Positions 18,510 to 27,332 of a DNA stretch of 64,000 nt are shown here, one piece after another. A program made the position numbers and the translations under genes. The DNA is from Streptosporangium sp. NBC_01756 (lineage in GTDB: Bacteria > Actinomycetota > Actinomycetes > Streptosporangiales > Streptosporangiaceae). The stretch is taken from positions 2,914,001 to 2,978,000 of the forward strand of contig NZ_CP109130.1 of NCBI RefSeq assembly GCF_035917975.1. The letters are read 5' to 3'. A model generated the notes under the pieces. The model saw only the letters and a list, made by a program, of their open reading frames with translations, did not search any database and had not been told where the DNA came from. Position 1 is the stretch's first letter; the number at the start of each line of letters is the position of its first letter.

Positions 18510-19130
18510 ATGCGCGACGAGAAGATCGGTGACTTCCTGGCCCGGCTCGCCGACCGCGTGCCGGCCCCGGGCGGCGGCGCGTCGGCGGCTCTGCACGCCG
18601 CGCAGGCCGCGGCGCTGCTGGGGATGGTCGCCCGCTACAGCACCGGCGAGAAGTACGCCGAGCACCGGGCGGTCATCGAGCGGATCATCACCGAGACCGA
18701 CGAGTTGCGCGCCCTGGCGCTGCGGCTGGCCGAGGACGACGCGGCGGCGTTCACCGCCGTCACCGACGCCTACAAGCTCCCCCGGGACACCGACGCGGCC
18801 AAGGACGCCCGGTCGGCCGCCATCGCCACGGCGCTGATCGGTGCCGGCAGGCCGCCGGCCGAGGTCATCACGGTCGCCCGGACCGCCGTCGAGCTGGCCG
18901 AGGAGCTCCTGCCGATCGGCAACCGCAACGTCGTCACCGACATCGCCGCCGCCACCGAGGCCGCCCGCGCGGCGGCGACCACCGCCCGGGTGAACGTCGA
19001 GATCAACCTCGGCGGCATCAAGGACGAGCAGGTCCGCGCCGAGTTGGCCGCCGAGGCCGCCAAGGTCGACGAGATCGCCGCCCGCGCCGAGCGGGTCACC
19101 GCGGCCGTCCGCAAGGAGATCAGCACGTGA
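18510..19130 (+). CDS. fchA: Cyclodeaminase/cyclohydrolase family protein (FchA-like methenyl-THF cyclohydrolase)
   Basis: A 206-residue cytoplasmic protein. ATG 18510 follows GGAGG at good spacing. The N-terminal helix and glycine loop (LADRVPAPGGGASAALHAAQAAALLGMVARYS) and the later GNRNVVTDIAAATEAARAA segment are signatures of the formiminotransferase-cyclodeaminase/FchA fold, an all-helical folate enzyme. It interconverts methenyl-THF and 10-formyl-THF, or deaminates formimino-THF. It is coupled to a FolD-like gene 34 bases downstream, in which the cyclohydrolase lysine is missing. I therefore favour the cyclohydrolase role here. The stop codon overlaps a GTG that begins a 13-codon micro-ORF. 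Confidence 0.85.
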   Translation: MRDEKIGDFLARLADRVPAPGGGASAALHAAQAAALLGMVARYSTGEKYAEHRAVIERIITETDELRALALRLAEDDAAAFTAVTDAYKLPRDTDAAKDARSAAIATALIGAGRPPAEVITVARTAVELAEELLPIGNRNVVTDIAAATEAARAAATTARVNVEINLGGIKDEQVRAELAAEAAKVDEIAARAERVTAAVRKEIST

Positions 19131-19170
19131 GCACCACCAACCTGACCGGCAAGGAGATCAGCACGTGAGC
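19111..19170 (+). repeat. 22-bp direct repeat duplicating the fchA-folD junction, with a 13-codon micro-ORF
   Basis: Two copies of a 22-bp element (GCAAGGAGATCAGCACGTGA plus GC) lie at 19111-19132 and 19149-19170. Each contains a ribosome binding site (AAGGAG) and a GTGA stop/start overlap. The first GTG (19127) opens a 13-residue frame ending at TGA 19166-19168, which overlaps the folD GTG at 19165. The micro-ORF (VSTTNLTGKEIST) resembles the beginning of FolD (VSATVLSGKEPAA), so it is a duplicated folD start. Confidence 0.8.
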
Positions 19171-20007
19171 GCCACGGTCCTGTCCGGCAAGGAGCCGGCC
19201 GCCGCGATCCGCACCGAGACCGCCGCCAGGGCCGCCGAGCTCACGGCGGCCGGAACGCCGCCCAGGCTCGCGGTCGTCGTCGCGACGGCGGACGAGTCCA
19301 GCGCCTGGTACGTCCGCTCGATCGCCAGGGCCGCGGAGAAGGCCGGCATCACCTGCGACGTCGTCGATCTCGGGCCTGGCGCCTCCTCCAGTGATATTCG
19401 TCACAAACTCGCCGCGCTCTCCGCCGACGAGAATGTGCACGGCGTCATCCTGCAGACGCCGCTGCCGGAGGGGGCGAAGCTGGAGGACCTGGCCTCGGCC
19501 ATCGCCTTCGAGAAGGACGTCGACGGCGCCAACCCGCTCTCCCTCGGGCGGCTGGCCGCCGGGCTCCCGGCATTCGCCCCGGCGACCGCCGAGGCCGTGC
19601 TCACCATCCTGGACCACCACGGGGTCGAGCTGACCGGGCGGCACGTGGCGGTGGTCGGCCGGTCCAACGTGGTCGGCAAGCCCGCCGCCCACCTGCTGCT
19701 GAACAGGAACGCCACCGTCACCGTCTGCCATTCGCGCACCAGGGACCTGGCCGCCGTCACCTCCGCCGCCGACGTGGTGGTGGCCGCCGTCGGCAGGCCC
19801 GGACTGGTCACCGCCGAGCATGTGCGGACCGGCGCCGTGGTGGTCGACGTCGGCACCAACCCGACCGAGGACGGCGGCCTGGTCGGCGACGTGGACGCCG
19901 CCTCGGTCGCGGAGAAGGCGGGAGCGCTGACCCCGGTGCCGGGTGGCGTCGGCCCGGTGACCACCGCACTGCTGCTGCGGCACACCGTGCAGGCCGCCAC
20001 CCACTGA
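19165..20007 (+). CDS. folD: FolD-like methylenetetrahydrofolate dehydrogenase, cyclohydrolase lysine absent
   Basis: A 280-residue protein of normal FolD length. It keeps the folate and NADP features: EKDVDGANP, the VVGRSNVVGKPAA nucleotide loop, and the C-terminal PVPGGVGPVTTALL. In FolD enzymes the motif YVxxK carries the lysine essential for the cyclohydrolase step. Here it reads YVRSI (Tyr49 to Ile53), so that lysine is Ile. The Gln of the usual VQLPLP motif is kept (LQTPLP). I infer a dehydrogenase-only enzyme oxidising 5,10-methylene-THF, with the upstream FchA completing conversion to 10-formyl-THF. The GTG start lies within a duplicated junction with its own AAGGAG. Confidence 0.92.
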   Translation: MSATVLSGKEPAAAIRTETAARAAELTAAGTPPRLAVVVATADESSAWYVRSIARAAEKAGITCDVVDLGPGASSSDIRHKLAALSADENVHGVILQTPLPEGAKLEDLASAIAFEKDVDGANPLSLGRLAAGLPAFAPATAEAVLTILDHHGVELTGRHVAVVGRSNVVGKPAAHLLLNRNATVTVCHSRTRDLAAVTSAADVVVAAVGRPGLVTAEHVRTGAVVVDVGTNPTEDGGLVGDVDAASVAEKAGALTPVPGGVGPVTTALLLRHTVQAATH

Positions 20008-20090
20008 CGACGCTGTGGGAGTTCCCTCACCAGGTCCGATGCCTCTCCGAAAAAAAGGGGTGATGCTCTGGCTGGTTTCGGGGTATCCCA

Positions 20091-20138
20091 GATTATATAA
20101 TCGAGTGCATATAGCCTCACGACCTGTGAGGCTATATG
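20091..20138 (+). promoter_or_regulatory. Promoter and palindromic operator of the HigBA-type operon
   Basis: A perfect -10 box TATAAT lies at 20096-20101 within the palindrome GATTATATAATC. Just downstream is a 13-bp inverted repeat, CATATAGCCTCAC (20108-20120) and GTGAGGCTATATG (20126-20138), with a 5-base gap. The right arm contains the toxin's GTG start. Binding of antitoxin here would block transcription start and, in RNA, the hairpin could mask the start codon. Confidence 0.75.
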
Positions 20139-20491
20139 TCATCGAGATCGAGCCTGAGATCCAGTCGTGGCTCGAGGCGCTGTCCGAGCGCGACTACGTG
20201 AAGGTCGAAGCACTGGCCGACCTGCTCGCGGAGCAGGCGGAGACCTTGAACGAGCCGTATTCCAGGCACCTTGGAGGCAAGCTGCGGGAGCTACGCCTTG
20301 CGCTCACCCATCGCGACGTCCGAATCACCTACTGGCTCGCCCCAGAACGTCGGGTCGTTCTCCTCACTTTTTTCTTCAAGACCCGCCGTAAAGAGACCGG
20401 CCAGATCGAGCGCGCCCGTCGAGCGCAGGTCGAATGTGAGACCCGCCACACGGCCACCTCACAGATCTACGACCGCATCTGGAAGGATTGA
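20126..20491 (+). CDS. RelE/HigB-family (Gp49-like) toxin
   Basis: A 121-residue protein matching the phage-derived Gp49-like/HigB family: EIEPEIQSWLEAL at the start, a central GKLRELRLALTHRDVRITYWLAP strand pair, and VVLLTFFFKTRRKET with the basic residues used for mRNA cleavage on the ribosome. The GTG at 20126 lies inside the operator hairpin and has no Shine-Dalgarno, so expression should be weak. The antitoxin gene follows directly, with the start 5 bases after the toxin stop. Toxin-first order is typical for HigBA. Confidence 0.88.
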   Translation: MRLYVIEIEPEIQSWLEALSERDYVKVEALADLLAEQAETLNEPYSRHLGGKLRELRLALTHRDVRITYWLAPERRVVLLTFFFKTRRKETGQIERARRAQVECETRHTATSQIYDRIWKD

Positions 20492-20496
20492 CGACC

Positions 20497-20775
20497 ATGG
20501 CTCACCGCACGTGGGAACGGACCGGTGCCGAACGGCGCGCCGAGGCCTACCAGGAAGCACGCGAGGCGCTGCTCCTCGGCCAGCAGGTCTACAGCCGCCG
20601 AGTGGAGCTCGGTCTTTCACAGGCAGAACTCGCTGAGCGGGCGGGAATGACCCAGCCTCAGGTGTCTCGCCTGGAAACCGGCGGAGTCACGCCCACCCTT
20701 GCGCTCCTGCGACGCCTGGCCGGAGCGTTGGACGCCGAACTGAGCGTCGTCTTCAAGCCCCACGCGGCCGCCTGA
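20497..20775 (+). CDS. XRE-family antitoxin (HigA-like)
   Basis: A 92-residue protein beginning at ATG 20497, preceded by GGAAGG; a TTG at 20488 overlapping the toxin stop is the alternative. Residues ~38-75 form the helix-turn-helix (LGLSQAELAERAGMTQPQVSRLETGG). An N-terminal helical part (AERRAEAYQEAREALLLGQ) probably wraps the toxin. The ending ALDAELSVVFKP is the usual HigA C-terminus. It should neutralise the HigB-like toxin and repress the operon through the palindrome at 20108-20138. Confidence 0.88.
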   Translation: MAHRTWERTGAERRAEAYQEAREALLLGQQVYSRRVELGLSQAELAERAGMTQPQVSRLETGGVTPTLALLRRLAGALDAELSVVFKPHAAA

Positions 20776-20870
20776 GGCCGCACCGACCGGTCTGCGGAGC
20801 ACGGTCTCCGGTTCGCAACGGGCAGGGCACCTCCCGTCCCCGGGCGGGCTTCCGGCCTAAACTGAGGTAT

Positions 20871-21536
20871 GTGATTGACGACATCTGGGTCGACCCCGCC
20901 GTCAGCGCGCTCAGACCGGACTTCGCGGTCCTGGTGATGGGCGTGTACGGCCTGCGCAACGGACCGACGGACGACAGGTCCCGGGCCTGGCTGGCCGGAG
21001 CCGCCGAGGAGGCGGTGAGCGCCGAGGACCCGAAGGTCGAGGCGTGGCGGGAGGCCTACCGGGCGTTCGGCGCGAAGCCGCAGCGGACCAGGCCGTCGGT
21101 GGACGCGCTGGTCAGGCGGATGCCGCTGCCGGAGATCAACCTGGTCGTCGACGCCTACAACTCGGTCAGCGTCAGGCACGGGCTCCCGATCGGCGGGGAG
21201 GATCTGGCCCACTACGAGGGCACCGCACGGCTGGTCCGCGCCGCAGGGGACGAACCGTTCGAGATCATCGAGAAGGGCGAGCCCGCCGTCGACCATCCCG
21301 AGATCGGCGAGGTGGTCTGGCGGGACGACCGGGGCGCCACCTGCCGGCGTTGGAACTGGCGCCAGTGCGTGCGCACCCGGATCACCGAGGAGACCACGGA
21401 CGCGCTGTTCCTGCTGGAGCGGCTCGCGCCCATGTCTCTCACGGAATTGGACACGGCGGGGAGCGAGCTGGCCGAGCTGCTCGGGGCCGTCACCCCCGGG
21501 GTCCGGATCGAATCACGGCTCGTGCACCATGGGTGA
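20871..21536 (+). CDS. B3/B4 tRNA-binding domain protein
   Basis: A 221-residue soluble protein starting at GTG 20871, after CTGAGGTAT. The segment FGAKPQRTRPSVDALVRR, followed by LPEINLVVDAYNSVSVRHGLPIGGEDL, is the B3/B4 domain known from the phenylalanyl-tRNA synthetase beta chain. As a free-standing protein it is thought to act in trans as an editing or tRNA-related factor, but most members are uncharacterised. The ending LLERLAPMSLTELDTAGSELAELL is a helical tail. It is monocistronic, upstream of kgd in the same direction with 116 bases between. Confidence 0.85.
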   Translation: MIDDIWVDPAVSALRPDFAVLVMGVYGLRNGPTDDRSRAWLAGAAEEAVSAEDPKVEAWREAYRAFGAKPQRTRPSVDALVRRMPLPEINLVVDAYNSVSVRHGLPIGGEDLAHYEGTARLVRAAGDEPFEIIEKGEPAVDHPEIGEVVWRDDRGATCRRWNWRQCVRTRITEETTDALFLLERLAPMSLTELDTAGSELAELLGAVTPGVRIESRLVHHG

Positions 21537-21652
21537 GCGAGTTCACACCCTCCGGACAGACCCCCCGGGGGTGACCGTTCCAGGCTCTCCTGGGAGGATC
21601 GAGCCGCGGGCCTCGGTCAGACTGGCGCAGGTCCGAGTCCAGGCGAGTAGCC

Positions 21653-24600
21653 TTGGACAAGTTCTCTATCATCAACGCCGATCTGCGGAAGAGGGCGATT
21701 TCCGCCGTGTCGTCTGAGTCGTCGCGGACAAACCCGCTGGCAGCCTTTGGACAGAACGAATGGCTTGTCGACGAGCTGTACCAGAAATACCTTCAGGATC
21801 CCGAGTCCGTGGACCGTGCCTGGTGGAATTTCTTCGCTGATTACACCTCTGATTCCGGGTCCGGCAGAGCCGCACCCACGGGAGCGGCCCCTGCCGCGCC
21901 CGCCACCCCACCCCCCGCTGCGGCACCGGTGACCCCGGCCCCCGCACCGGCAAGCCCCGCGCCGAAGGCAGCGGCCCCCGCGGCCGCCCCGGCGGACAAG
22001 CCCAAGCAGGAGACGCAGTTGCCCGCCGGTGCCGAGGAAGTCCGACTCCGTGGAGCGGCCGCCAGGACGGCGGCCAACATGGAGGCCAGCCTCGTCGTTC
22101 CGACGGCGACCAGTGTCCGCGCGGTTCCGGCGAAGCTGCTCATCGACAACCGCATTGTGATCAACAACCACCTGTCGCGCGGACGCGGTGGCAAGGTGTC
22201 GTTCACGCACCTGATCGGTTACGCGGTCGTCAGGGCCCTCAAGTCCCTGCCGGAGATGAACCACTCCTATACCGAGGCCGACGGCAAGCCGGTGCTGGTC
22301 AAGCCCGAGCACGTCAACCTCGGCCTGGCCATCGACGTCGCGAAGAGCGACGGCACCCGGCAGCTCCTGGTGCCGTCGATCAAGTCGACCGAGGACATGG
22401 ACTTCCGCCAGTTCTGGGTGGCGTACGAGGACGTCGTGCGCAAGGCCAGGTCGGGCAAGCTCGGCGTCGACGACTTCTCCGGCACCACGATCTCGCTGAC
22501 CAACCCCGGCACGATCGGCACCGTCCACTCGGTGCCGCGTCTGATGCCGGGACAGGGCACCATCATCGGTGTCGGCGCGATGGAATACCCCGCCGAATAC
22601 CAGGGCGCCTCTCCCGACACGCTCTCCCGCCTCGCGGTGAGCAAGGTCATGACGCTTACCAGCACCTACGACCACCGGATCATCCAGGGTGCCCAGTCGG
22701 GTGACTTCCTGCGTCAGATCCACCGGCTGCTGCTGGGCGAGGACGGCTTCTACGACGAGATCTTCGAGGCCCTCCGGATCCCCTACGAGCCGATCCGCTG
22801 GGTCCAGGACATCTCGACCACGCACGACGACGACGTGGCCAAGTCGGCCAGGGTCATCGAGCTGATCCACGCCTTCCGGGTCCGCGGCCACCTGATGGCC
22901 GACACCGACCCGCTGGAGTACAAGCAGCGCAAGCACCCCGACCTCGACATCAAGTCGCACGGGCTGACCCTGTGGGACCTGGAGCGCGAGTTCGCCACCG
23001 GCGGATTCGGCGGTCGTCCCCTGATGAAGCTGCGCGAGATCCTCGGCGTGCTGCGTGACTCCTACTGCCGCACCATCGGCGTGGAGTACATGCACATGCA
23101 GAACCCCGAGGAGCGGGCCTGGATCCAGGCGCGGGTGGAGCGCCCGCACGCCAAGCCCGACCGCGAGGAGCAACTGCGCGTCCTGGAGCGGCTCAACACC
23201 GCCGAGGCGTTCGAGACGTTCCTGCAGACCAAGTTCGTCGGTCAGAAGCGCTTCTCGCTGGAGGGCGGCGAGTCCCTGATCCCGCTGCTCGACTCGGTGC
23301 TCTCCGCGGCGGCCGAGGAGGACCTCGACGAGGCCGTCATCGGCATGGCCCACCGCGGCCGGCTGAACGTGCTGGCCAACATCGTGGGCAAGTCCTACGG
23401 CCAGATCTTCGGCGAGTTCGAGGGCAACATCGACCCGCGGAGCGCCCACGGCTCCGGGGACGTCAAATACCACCTGGGCGCCAGCGGTGACTTCGTGTCG
23501 CCCGACGGCAGCAAGCTCAAGGCCTCGGTCGTGGCCAACCCCTCCCACCTGGAGACGGTCGACCCGGTCCTGGAGGGCGTGGTCCGCGCCAAGCAGGACC
23601 TGCTGGAGCGCGGCGAGGAGGGCTTCAGCGTCCTGCCCGTGCTCGTCCACGGCGACGCGGCCTTCGCCGGCCAGGGCGTGGTGGCCGAAACGCTGAACCT
23701 GTCGCAGCTGCGGGGCTACCGCACCGGCGGCAGCGTGCACATCGTGGTCAACAACCAGGTCGGCTTCACCACCTCGCCGGCCTCCTCACGCTCCAGCGTG
23801 TACGCGACCGACGTGGCCCGGATGATCCAGGCACCGATCTTCCACGTCAACGGGGACGACCCCGAGGCCGTGGTCCGGGTCGGCAAGCTGGCGTTCGAAT
23901 ACCGTCAGGCGTTCCGCAAGGACGTGGTGATCGACCTGATCTGCTACCGGCGCCGCGGCCACAACGAGGCCGACAACCCGAGCTTCACCCAGCCGCTGAT
24001 GTACGACCTGATCGACGCCAAGCGGTCCACCCGCAAGCTCTACACCGAGGCGCTGATCGGCCGGGGCGACATCACGGTGGAGGAGGCCGAGAGCGCGCTC
24101 CGCGACTACCAGGCCAAGCTGGAGAACGCCTTCGCCGCGACCCGCGAGGTGGCCAAGGAGACGACCGGCGAGTTCACCCGGCCGATCGACGTGGACAACG
24201 TGCCCTGGTCGCACGAGGACACCCCGACGGGGATCTCCGAGGAGACCGTCAAGCGGATCGTGGAGACCCAGCTCAACCTGCCGGAGGGCTTCACCGTCCA
24301 CCCGCGGCTGCTGCCGGTGATCCAGCGCCGCGGCCAGATGGTCGCCGAGGACCGCGTCGACTGGGGCATGGGCGAGACCCTCGCCTTCGGGTCGCTGCTG
24401 ATCGACGGCCACCCGGTCCGGCTGGTCGGCCAGGACTCCCGGCGCGGCACCTTCGTCCAGCGGCACGCCGTGCTGGTGGACCGCATCACCGGCGAGGAGC
24501 ACACCCCGCTCAAGACGTTCAACGAGGGCACCACGAAGTTCTACGTCTACGACTCGCTGCTCAGCGAGTACGCCGCGCTCGGCTTCGAGTACGGCTACAG

Positions 24601-25384
24601 CGTGGAGCGTCCCGACGCCCTGGTCGCCTGGGAGGCCCAGTTCGGTGACTTCGTCAACGGCGCCCAGTCCGTGATCGACGAGTACATCACCGCGGGCGAG
24701 CAGAAGTGGGGGCAGCGCTCCGGCGTCACCCTGCTGCTGCCGCACGGTTACGAGGGTCAGGGCCCCGACCACTCGTCGGCCCGCATCGAGCGCTTCCTGC
24801 AGATGTGCGCCTACGACAACATGACCGTGGCCCAGCCGACCCTGCCGGCCAACTACTTCCACCTGCTGCGCTGGCAGACGAAGTCGAACCGGCACCGTCC
24901 GCTGGTGGTGTTCACGCCCAAGTCGCTGCTCCGGCACAAGGCGGCGGTCTCGGCGGTCTCCGAGTTCACCTCCGGCTCGTTCCGGCCGGTGCTCGGCGAC
25001 ACCACGGTGAACCCGGCCGAGGTCCGCAAGATCGTGCTCTGCTCCGGCAAGATCTACTACGACCTGGCCGCGGCCCGCGACAAGCAGGGCCGTACCGACG
25101 TGGCGATCGTCCGCATGGAGCGCCTCTACCCGTTCCCGGCGAACCCGCTCGCCGCCGAGCTGGCACGTTACGGCGCCGGCGCCGAGCTGGTGTGGGCACA
25201 GGACGAGCCGCTCAACATGGGCCCGTGGCCGTTCCTGGCGTTGAAGCTGACGGAGAACCCGGACGCGTTCGGCGGACGCCGGATCTCGCGGGTCTCCCGC
25301 AAGGCCAACTCCTCCCCTGCGACGGGATCGCACTCGGCGCACGAGGCGGAGCTGCAGCAGATGCTGGGAGAGATCTTCAACTAG
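21653..25384 (+). CDS. kgd: Multifunctional 2-oxoglutarate decarboxylase/dehydrogenase E1-E2 fusion (Kgd)
   Basis: A 1243-residue enzyme of the actinobacterial KGD type. The N-terminal peripheral-subunit-like segment ([20 protein letters not shown]) is followed by an Ala/Pro linker (~65-125). Next is an E2 acyltransferase domain (~140-365) with TYDHRIIQG and His341, then the thiamine-diphosphate E1 domain (~380-1243) with [15 protein letters not shown] near residue 565. It decarboxylates 2-oxoglutarate for the TCA cycle and transfers succinyl groups with the lipoyl proteins of the pyruvate complex; in mycobacteria it also has carboligase activity and is inhibited by GarA. The TTG start with AGGCGAG upstream gives the family length; an internal GTG near residue 18 is possible. 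A strong hairpin follows. Confidence 0.96.
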   Translation: MDKFSIINADLRKRAISAVSSESSRTNPLAAFGQNEWLVDELYQKYLQDPESVDRAWWNFFADYTSDSGSGRAAPTGAAPAAPATPPPAAAPVTPAPAPASPAPKAAAPAAAPADKPKQETQLPAGAEEVRLRGAAARTAANMEASLVVPTATSVRAVPAKLLIDNRIVINNHLSRGRGGKVSFTHLIGYAVVRALKSLPEMNHSYTEADGKPVLVKPEHVNLGLAIDVAKSDGTRQLLVPSIKSTEDMDFRQFWVAYEDVVRKARSGKLGVDDFSGTTISLTNPGTIGTVHSVPRLMPGQGTIIGVGAMEYPAEYQGASPDTLSRLAVSKVMTLTSTYDHRIIQGAQSGDFLRQIHRLLLGEDGFYDEIFEALRIPYEPIRWVQDISTTHDDDVAKSARVIELIHAFRVRGHLMADTDPLEYKQRKHPDLDIKSHGLTLWDLEREFATGGFGGRPLMKLREILGVLRDSYCRTIGVEYMHMQNPEERAWIQARVERPHAKPDREEQLRVLERLNTAEAFETFLQTKFVGQKRFSLEGGESLIPLLDSVLSAAAEEDLDEAVIGMAHRGRLNVLANIVGKSYGQIFGEFEGNIDPRSAHGSGDVKYHLGASGDFVSPDGSKLKASVVANPSHLETVDPVLEGVVRAKQDLLERGEEGFSVLPVLVHGDAAFAGQGVVAETLNLSQLRGYRTGGSVHIVVNNQVGFTTSPASSRSSVYATDVARMIQAPIFHVNGDDPEAVVRVGKLAFEYRQAFRKDVVIDLICYRRRGHNEADNPSFTQPLMYDLIDAKRSTRKLYTEALIGRGDITVEEAESALRDYQAKLENAFAATREVAKETTGEFTRPIDVDNVPWSHEDTPTGISEETVKRIVETQLNLPEGFTVHPRLLPVIQRRGQMVAEDRVDWGMGETLAFGSLLIDGHPVRLVGQDSRRGTFVQRHAVLVDRITGEEHTPLKTFNEGTTKFYVYDSLLSEYAALGFEYGYSVERPDALVAWEAQFGDFVNGAQSVIDEYITAGEQKWGQRSGVTLLLPHGYEGQGPDHSSARIERFLQMCAYDNMTVAQPTLPANYFHLLRWQTKSNRHRPLVVFTPKSLLRHKAAVSAVSEFTSGSFRPVLGDTTVNPAEVRKIVLCSGKIYYDLAAARDKQGRTDVAIVRMERLYPFPANPLAAELARYGAGAELVWAQDEPLNMGPWPFLALKLTENPDAFGGRRISRVSRKANSSPATGSHSAHEAELQQMLGEIFN

Positions 25385-25394
25385 GCACCACCCT

Positions 25395-25430
25395 GGAAGT
25401 CCCCCACAGGAACTCCTGTGGGGGACTTCC
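25395..25430 (+). terminator. Hairpin terminator after kgd
   Basis: A perfect 17-bp inverted repeat (arms 25395-25411 and 25414-25430, core CCCCCACAGG/CCTGTGGGGG) with a two-base loop begins 11 bases after the kgd stop. There is no long T-run, as is common in high-GC actinomycetes. It separates kgd from the small gene at 25451. Confidence 0.85.
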
Positions 25431-25450
25431 CCGTTACTGCGAGGAGAACG

Positions 25451-25627
25451 ATGTACTTCACCGATCGGGGCATCGAGGAGCTGGTCGAGCGACGTGGTGA
25501 GGAGGAGGTCGGCATCACCTGGCTGGCCGAGCGGCTGCGCGAGTTCGTCGATCTGAACCCCGACTTCGAGGTCCCGGTGGAACGGCTGGCCACCTGGCTG
25601 GCCCGGCTGGACGACGAGGACGACTGA
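25451..25627 (+). CDS. Small conserved actinobacterial protein (DUF6104-like)
   Basis: A 58-residue acidic protein starting at ATG 25451, with GAGGAG ten bases upstream. The sequence MYFTDRGIEELVERRGEEEV, then WLAERLREFVDLNPDFEVPVERLATWLARL, matches from memory a short protein conserved behind kgd in many actinomycetes and named DUF6104; the family number is the less certain part. It is probably helical, with no signal peptide or cofactor motif. Function is unknown. It lies just downstream of the kgd terminator and may be expressed by readthrough. Confidence 0.8.
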   Translation: MYFTDRGIEELVERRGEEEVGITWLAERLREFVDLNPDFEVPVERLATWLARLDDEDD

Positions 25628-25631
25628 CACA

Positions 25632-25680
25632 GACGCGATATATCTTGACCTTCTCGATAACGCGACATATCGTGTATCTA
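25632..25680 (+). promoter_or_regulatory. Probable promoter and PadR operator of the DUF4097-padR operon
   Basis: An AT-rich island in GC-rich DNA. It contains the near-repeats ACGCGATATATC (25632-25643) and ACGCGACATATC (25660-25671), 28 bases apart, and an inverted CGATA...TATCG pair (25655-25672). TTGACC at 25645-25650 and TATCGT at 25668-25673 (17-base spacing) could be the -35 and -10. The sites overlap the promoter, as expected for autorepression by the PadR protein encoded in this operon. Confidence 0.6.
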
Positions 25681-25696
25681 CAAGGAGGTCACGAAC

Positions 25697-26494
25697 ATGC
25701 GGCAGTGGACCATCGAGAAACCCGAGCAGCTCACCTTCGAGACCGTGAGCAAGCTCAACGTCCGGATCGTGGCGGGAAAACTGGCGGTGCTGGCCAGCGA
25801 CGGCCCGTCCACCCTTGACGTCGCCGACGTCGGCACCCCACCGCTGATCGTCACCCATGAGGACGACGGCACGCTCACCGTCACCTACAAGGACCTGACC
25901 TGGGAGGGCGTGCTCGGCTGGCTCCGTCCGGGCCAGCGGAGGGCGACGCTGACGCTGACCGTGCCGAAGGAATGCGCGGTCAACGTGGGCGTGGTCTCCG
26001 CCTCCGCCGTCGTCGCCGGTTTCGAGGGCCGCACCTCGGTCAAGAGCGTCTCCGGTGAGATCGTGCTCGACGGGGTGAGCGGCGAGGTCCACGCCGACAC
26101 CGTCTCCGGCGCCGTCGAGAGCCGAGGGCTGGTCGGCGACCTGTCCTTCAAGAGCATCTCGGGCGAGCTGACCGTGGCCCAGGGCACCCCGCGCCGGCTG
26201 CGGGCCACCACCGTCTCGGGCCGGATCACCGCCGACCTGGAGCTCCCACCGACCGGCCATGTGACGCTGAACAGCGCCTCCGGCGACATCATGCTCCGGC
26301 TGCCGCACCGGGTCGAGACCGATGTCGCGATCCGCTCCACCTCCGGCAGGCTCGACACCGCCTTCACCGAGCTCAGCCGCTCCGACCAGCCCGGGGCCAA
26401 GTCGCTCACCGGCAGGATCGGCGGCGGTATGGCGTCCCTGTCGGCGATCACCATCTCGGCGGACGTCACACTACTGAAAGGAGAGCTGGCATGA
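25697..26494 (+). CDS. DUF4097-family beta-helix protein
   Basis: A 265-residue protein with an AAGGAGG ribosome site. It is built of repeated short beta strands with a 'VxSVSGEIxLxGVSG-(D/E)V-xAxTVSG' pattern, the hallmark of DUF4097 (putative adhesin-like right-handed beta helix). It has no signal peptide and no membrane segment, so it is probably cytoplasmic despite the adhesin label. The stop overlaps the ATG of the PadR regulator (ATGA), giving translational coupling. DUF4097 with PadR is a common actinobacterial pair, probably a sensor and its repressor; the ligand is unknown. Confidence 0.9.
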   Translation: MRQWTIEKPEQLTFETVSKLNVRIVAGKLAVLASDGPSTLDVADVGTPPLIVTHEDDGTLTVTYKDLTWEGVLGWLRPGQRRATLTLTVPKECAVNVGVVSASAVVAGFEGRTSVKSVSGEIVLDGVSGEVHADTVSGAVESRGLVGDLSFKSISGELTVAQGTPRRLRATTVSGRITADLELPPTGHVTLNSASGDIMLRLPHRVETDVAIRSTSGRLDTAFTELSRSDQPGAKSLTGRIGGGMASLSAITISADVTLLKGELA

Positions 26495-27222
26495 GCCCGG
26501 TCTTCGGCCATGGGCGGCTCCGGCTCTATCTCCTCAAGCTGCTCGAAGAGAGCCCGCGCCACGGCTACGAGGTGATCCGGCTCCTCCAGGACAGATTCCT
26601 GGGCGTCTACTCGCCCTCGCCCGGCACCATCTACCCGCGCCTCGCCCGTCTGGAGGAGGAGGGCCTGGTCACCCACGAGGTCGTGGAGGGCAAGAAGGTC
26701 TTCACCATCACCGACCGGGGCCGTGATGAGCTGAACTCCCGGCTCGACGAGCTCTCCGACCTGGAGCAGGAGATCTCCGACTCCGTCCGCGACATCGCCC
26801 GCGAGGTCAAGGAGGACGTGCGCGACACGGTCAAGTCGCTGCGCGAGGAGCTCACCCAGATGGCGCGCACCGTACGCCAGGGCGCCAGACAGGAACAGCG
26901 GCAGGCCAAGGAGGAGCACCGCGAGTCCTGGCGGGAGCAGAAGGCCGAGTGGCAGCGGCAGAAACAGGAATGGCAGCGCCAGAAGCAGGAGTGGCAACGG
27001 CAGACCCACGAGTGGAAACACGAGTGGAAGCGCCTCTGGGCCGACGGCTTCACCGGGCACGGGTCACCCGACAGCAGTGCCCAGCTCGGGCAGATGCTGG
27101 CCGAGTTCGTGGAGGAGGTCCGCCAGGACGCGCGCGGGGCGCAGGTGACCGAGGAGACGCTGGCCACCGCACAGGACGCGCTCTACGACGCCGCCCGCCG
27201 TATCCGGGAAGCCCTCCGGTGA
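26491..27222 (+). CDS. PadR-family transcriptional regulator with charged heptad-repeat extension
   Basis: A 243-residue protein. Residues 1-85 are a PadR winged helix (GRLRLYLLKLLEESPRHGYE, then SPSPGTIYPRLARLEEEGLV). Beyond ~90 there is a very long charged coiled coil, including three near-perfect copies of EWQRQKQ (~150-172) followed by EWKHEWKRLW. The C-terminus (EETLATAQDALYDAARRIREAL) is helical. The coiled coil is long for PadR and would support oligomerisation or partner binding. It overlaps the DUF4097 gene by four bases and probably represses the operon through the AT-rich sites at 25632-25680. Confidence 0.92.
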   Translation: MSPVFGHGRLRLYLLKLLEESPRHGYEVIRLLQDRFLGVYSPSPGTIYPRLARLEEEGLVTHEVVEGKKVFTITDRGRDELNSRLDELSDLEQEISDSVRDIAREVKEDVRDTVKSLREELTQMARTVRQGARQEQRQAKEEHRESWREQKAEWQRQKQEWQRQKQEWQRQTHEWKHEWKRLWADGFTGHGSPDSSAQLGQMLAEFVEEVRQDARGAQVTEETLATAQDALYDAARRIREALR

Positions 27223-27332
27223 TCCTGCTGTACGGCCCGCGCCCGCCCCTGCTGCTGTCGGGATGCCCGGCCCGGCGGGCGCTCGGCTCAGCCCGCTCCG
27301 ACTCAGCTCACCCCGGCTCAGCCCCTCCCGGC

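Noticed and set aside
21617-26308. Long minus-strand frames (707 and 840 codons) opposite kgd and the DUF4097 gene
   Set aside because: Composition is typical of antisense shadows, and the plus strand encodes well-conserved enzymes.
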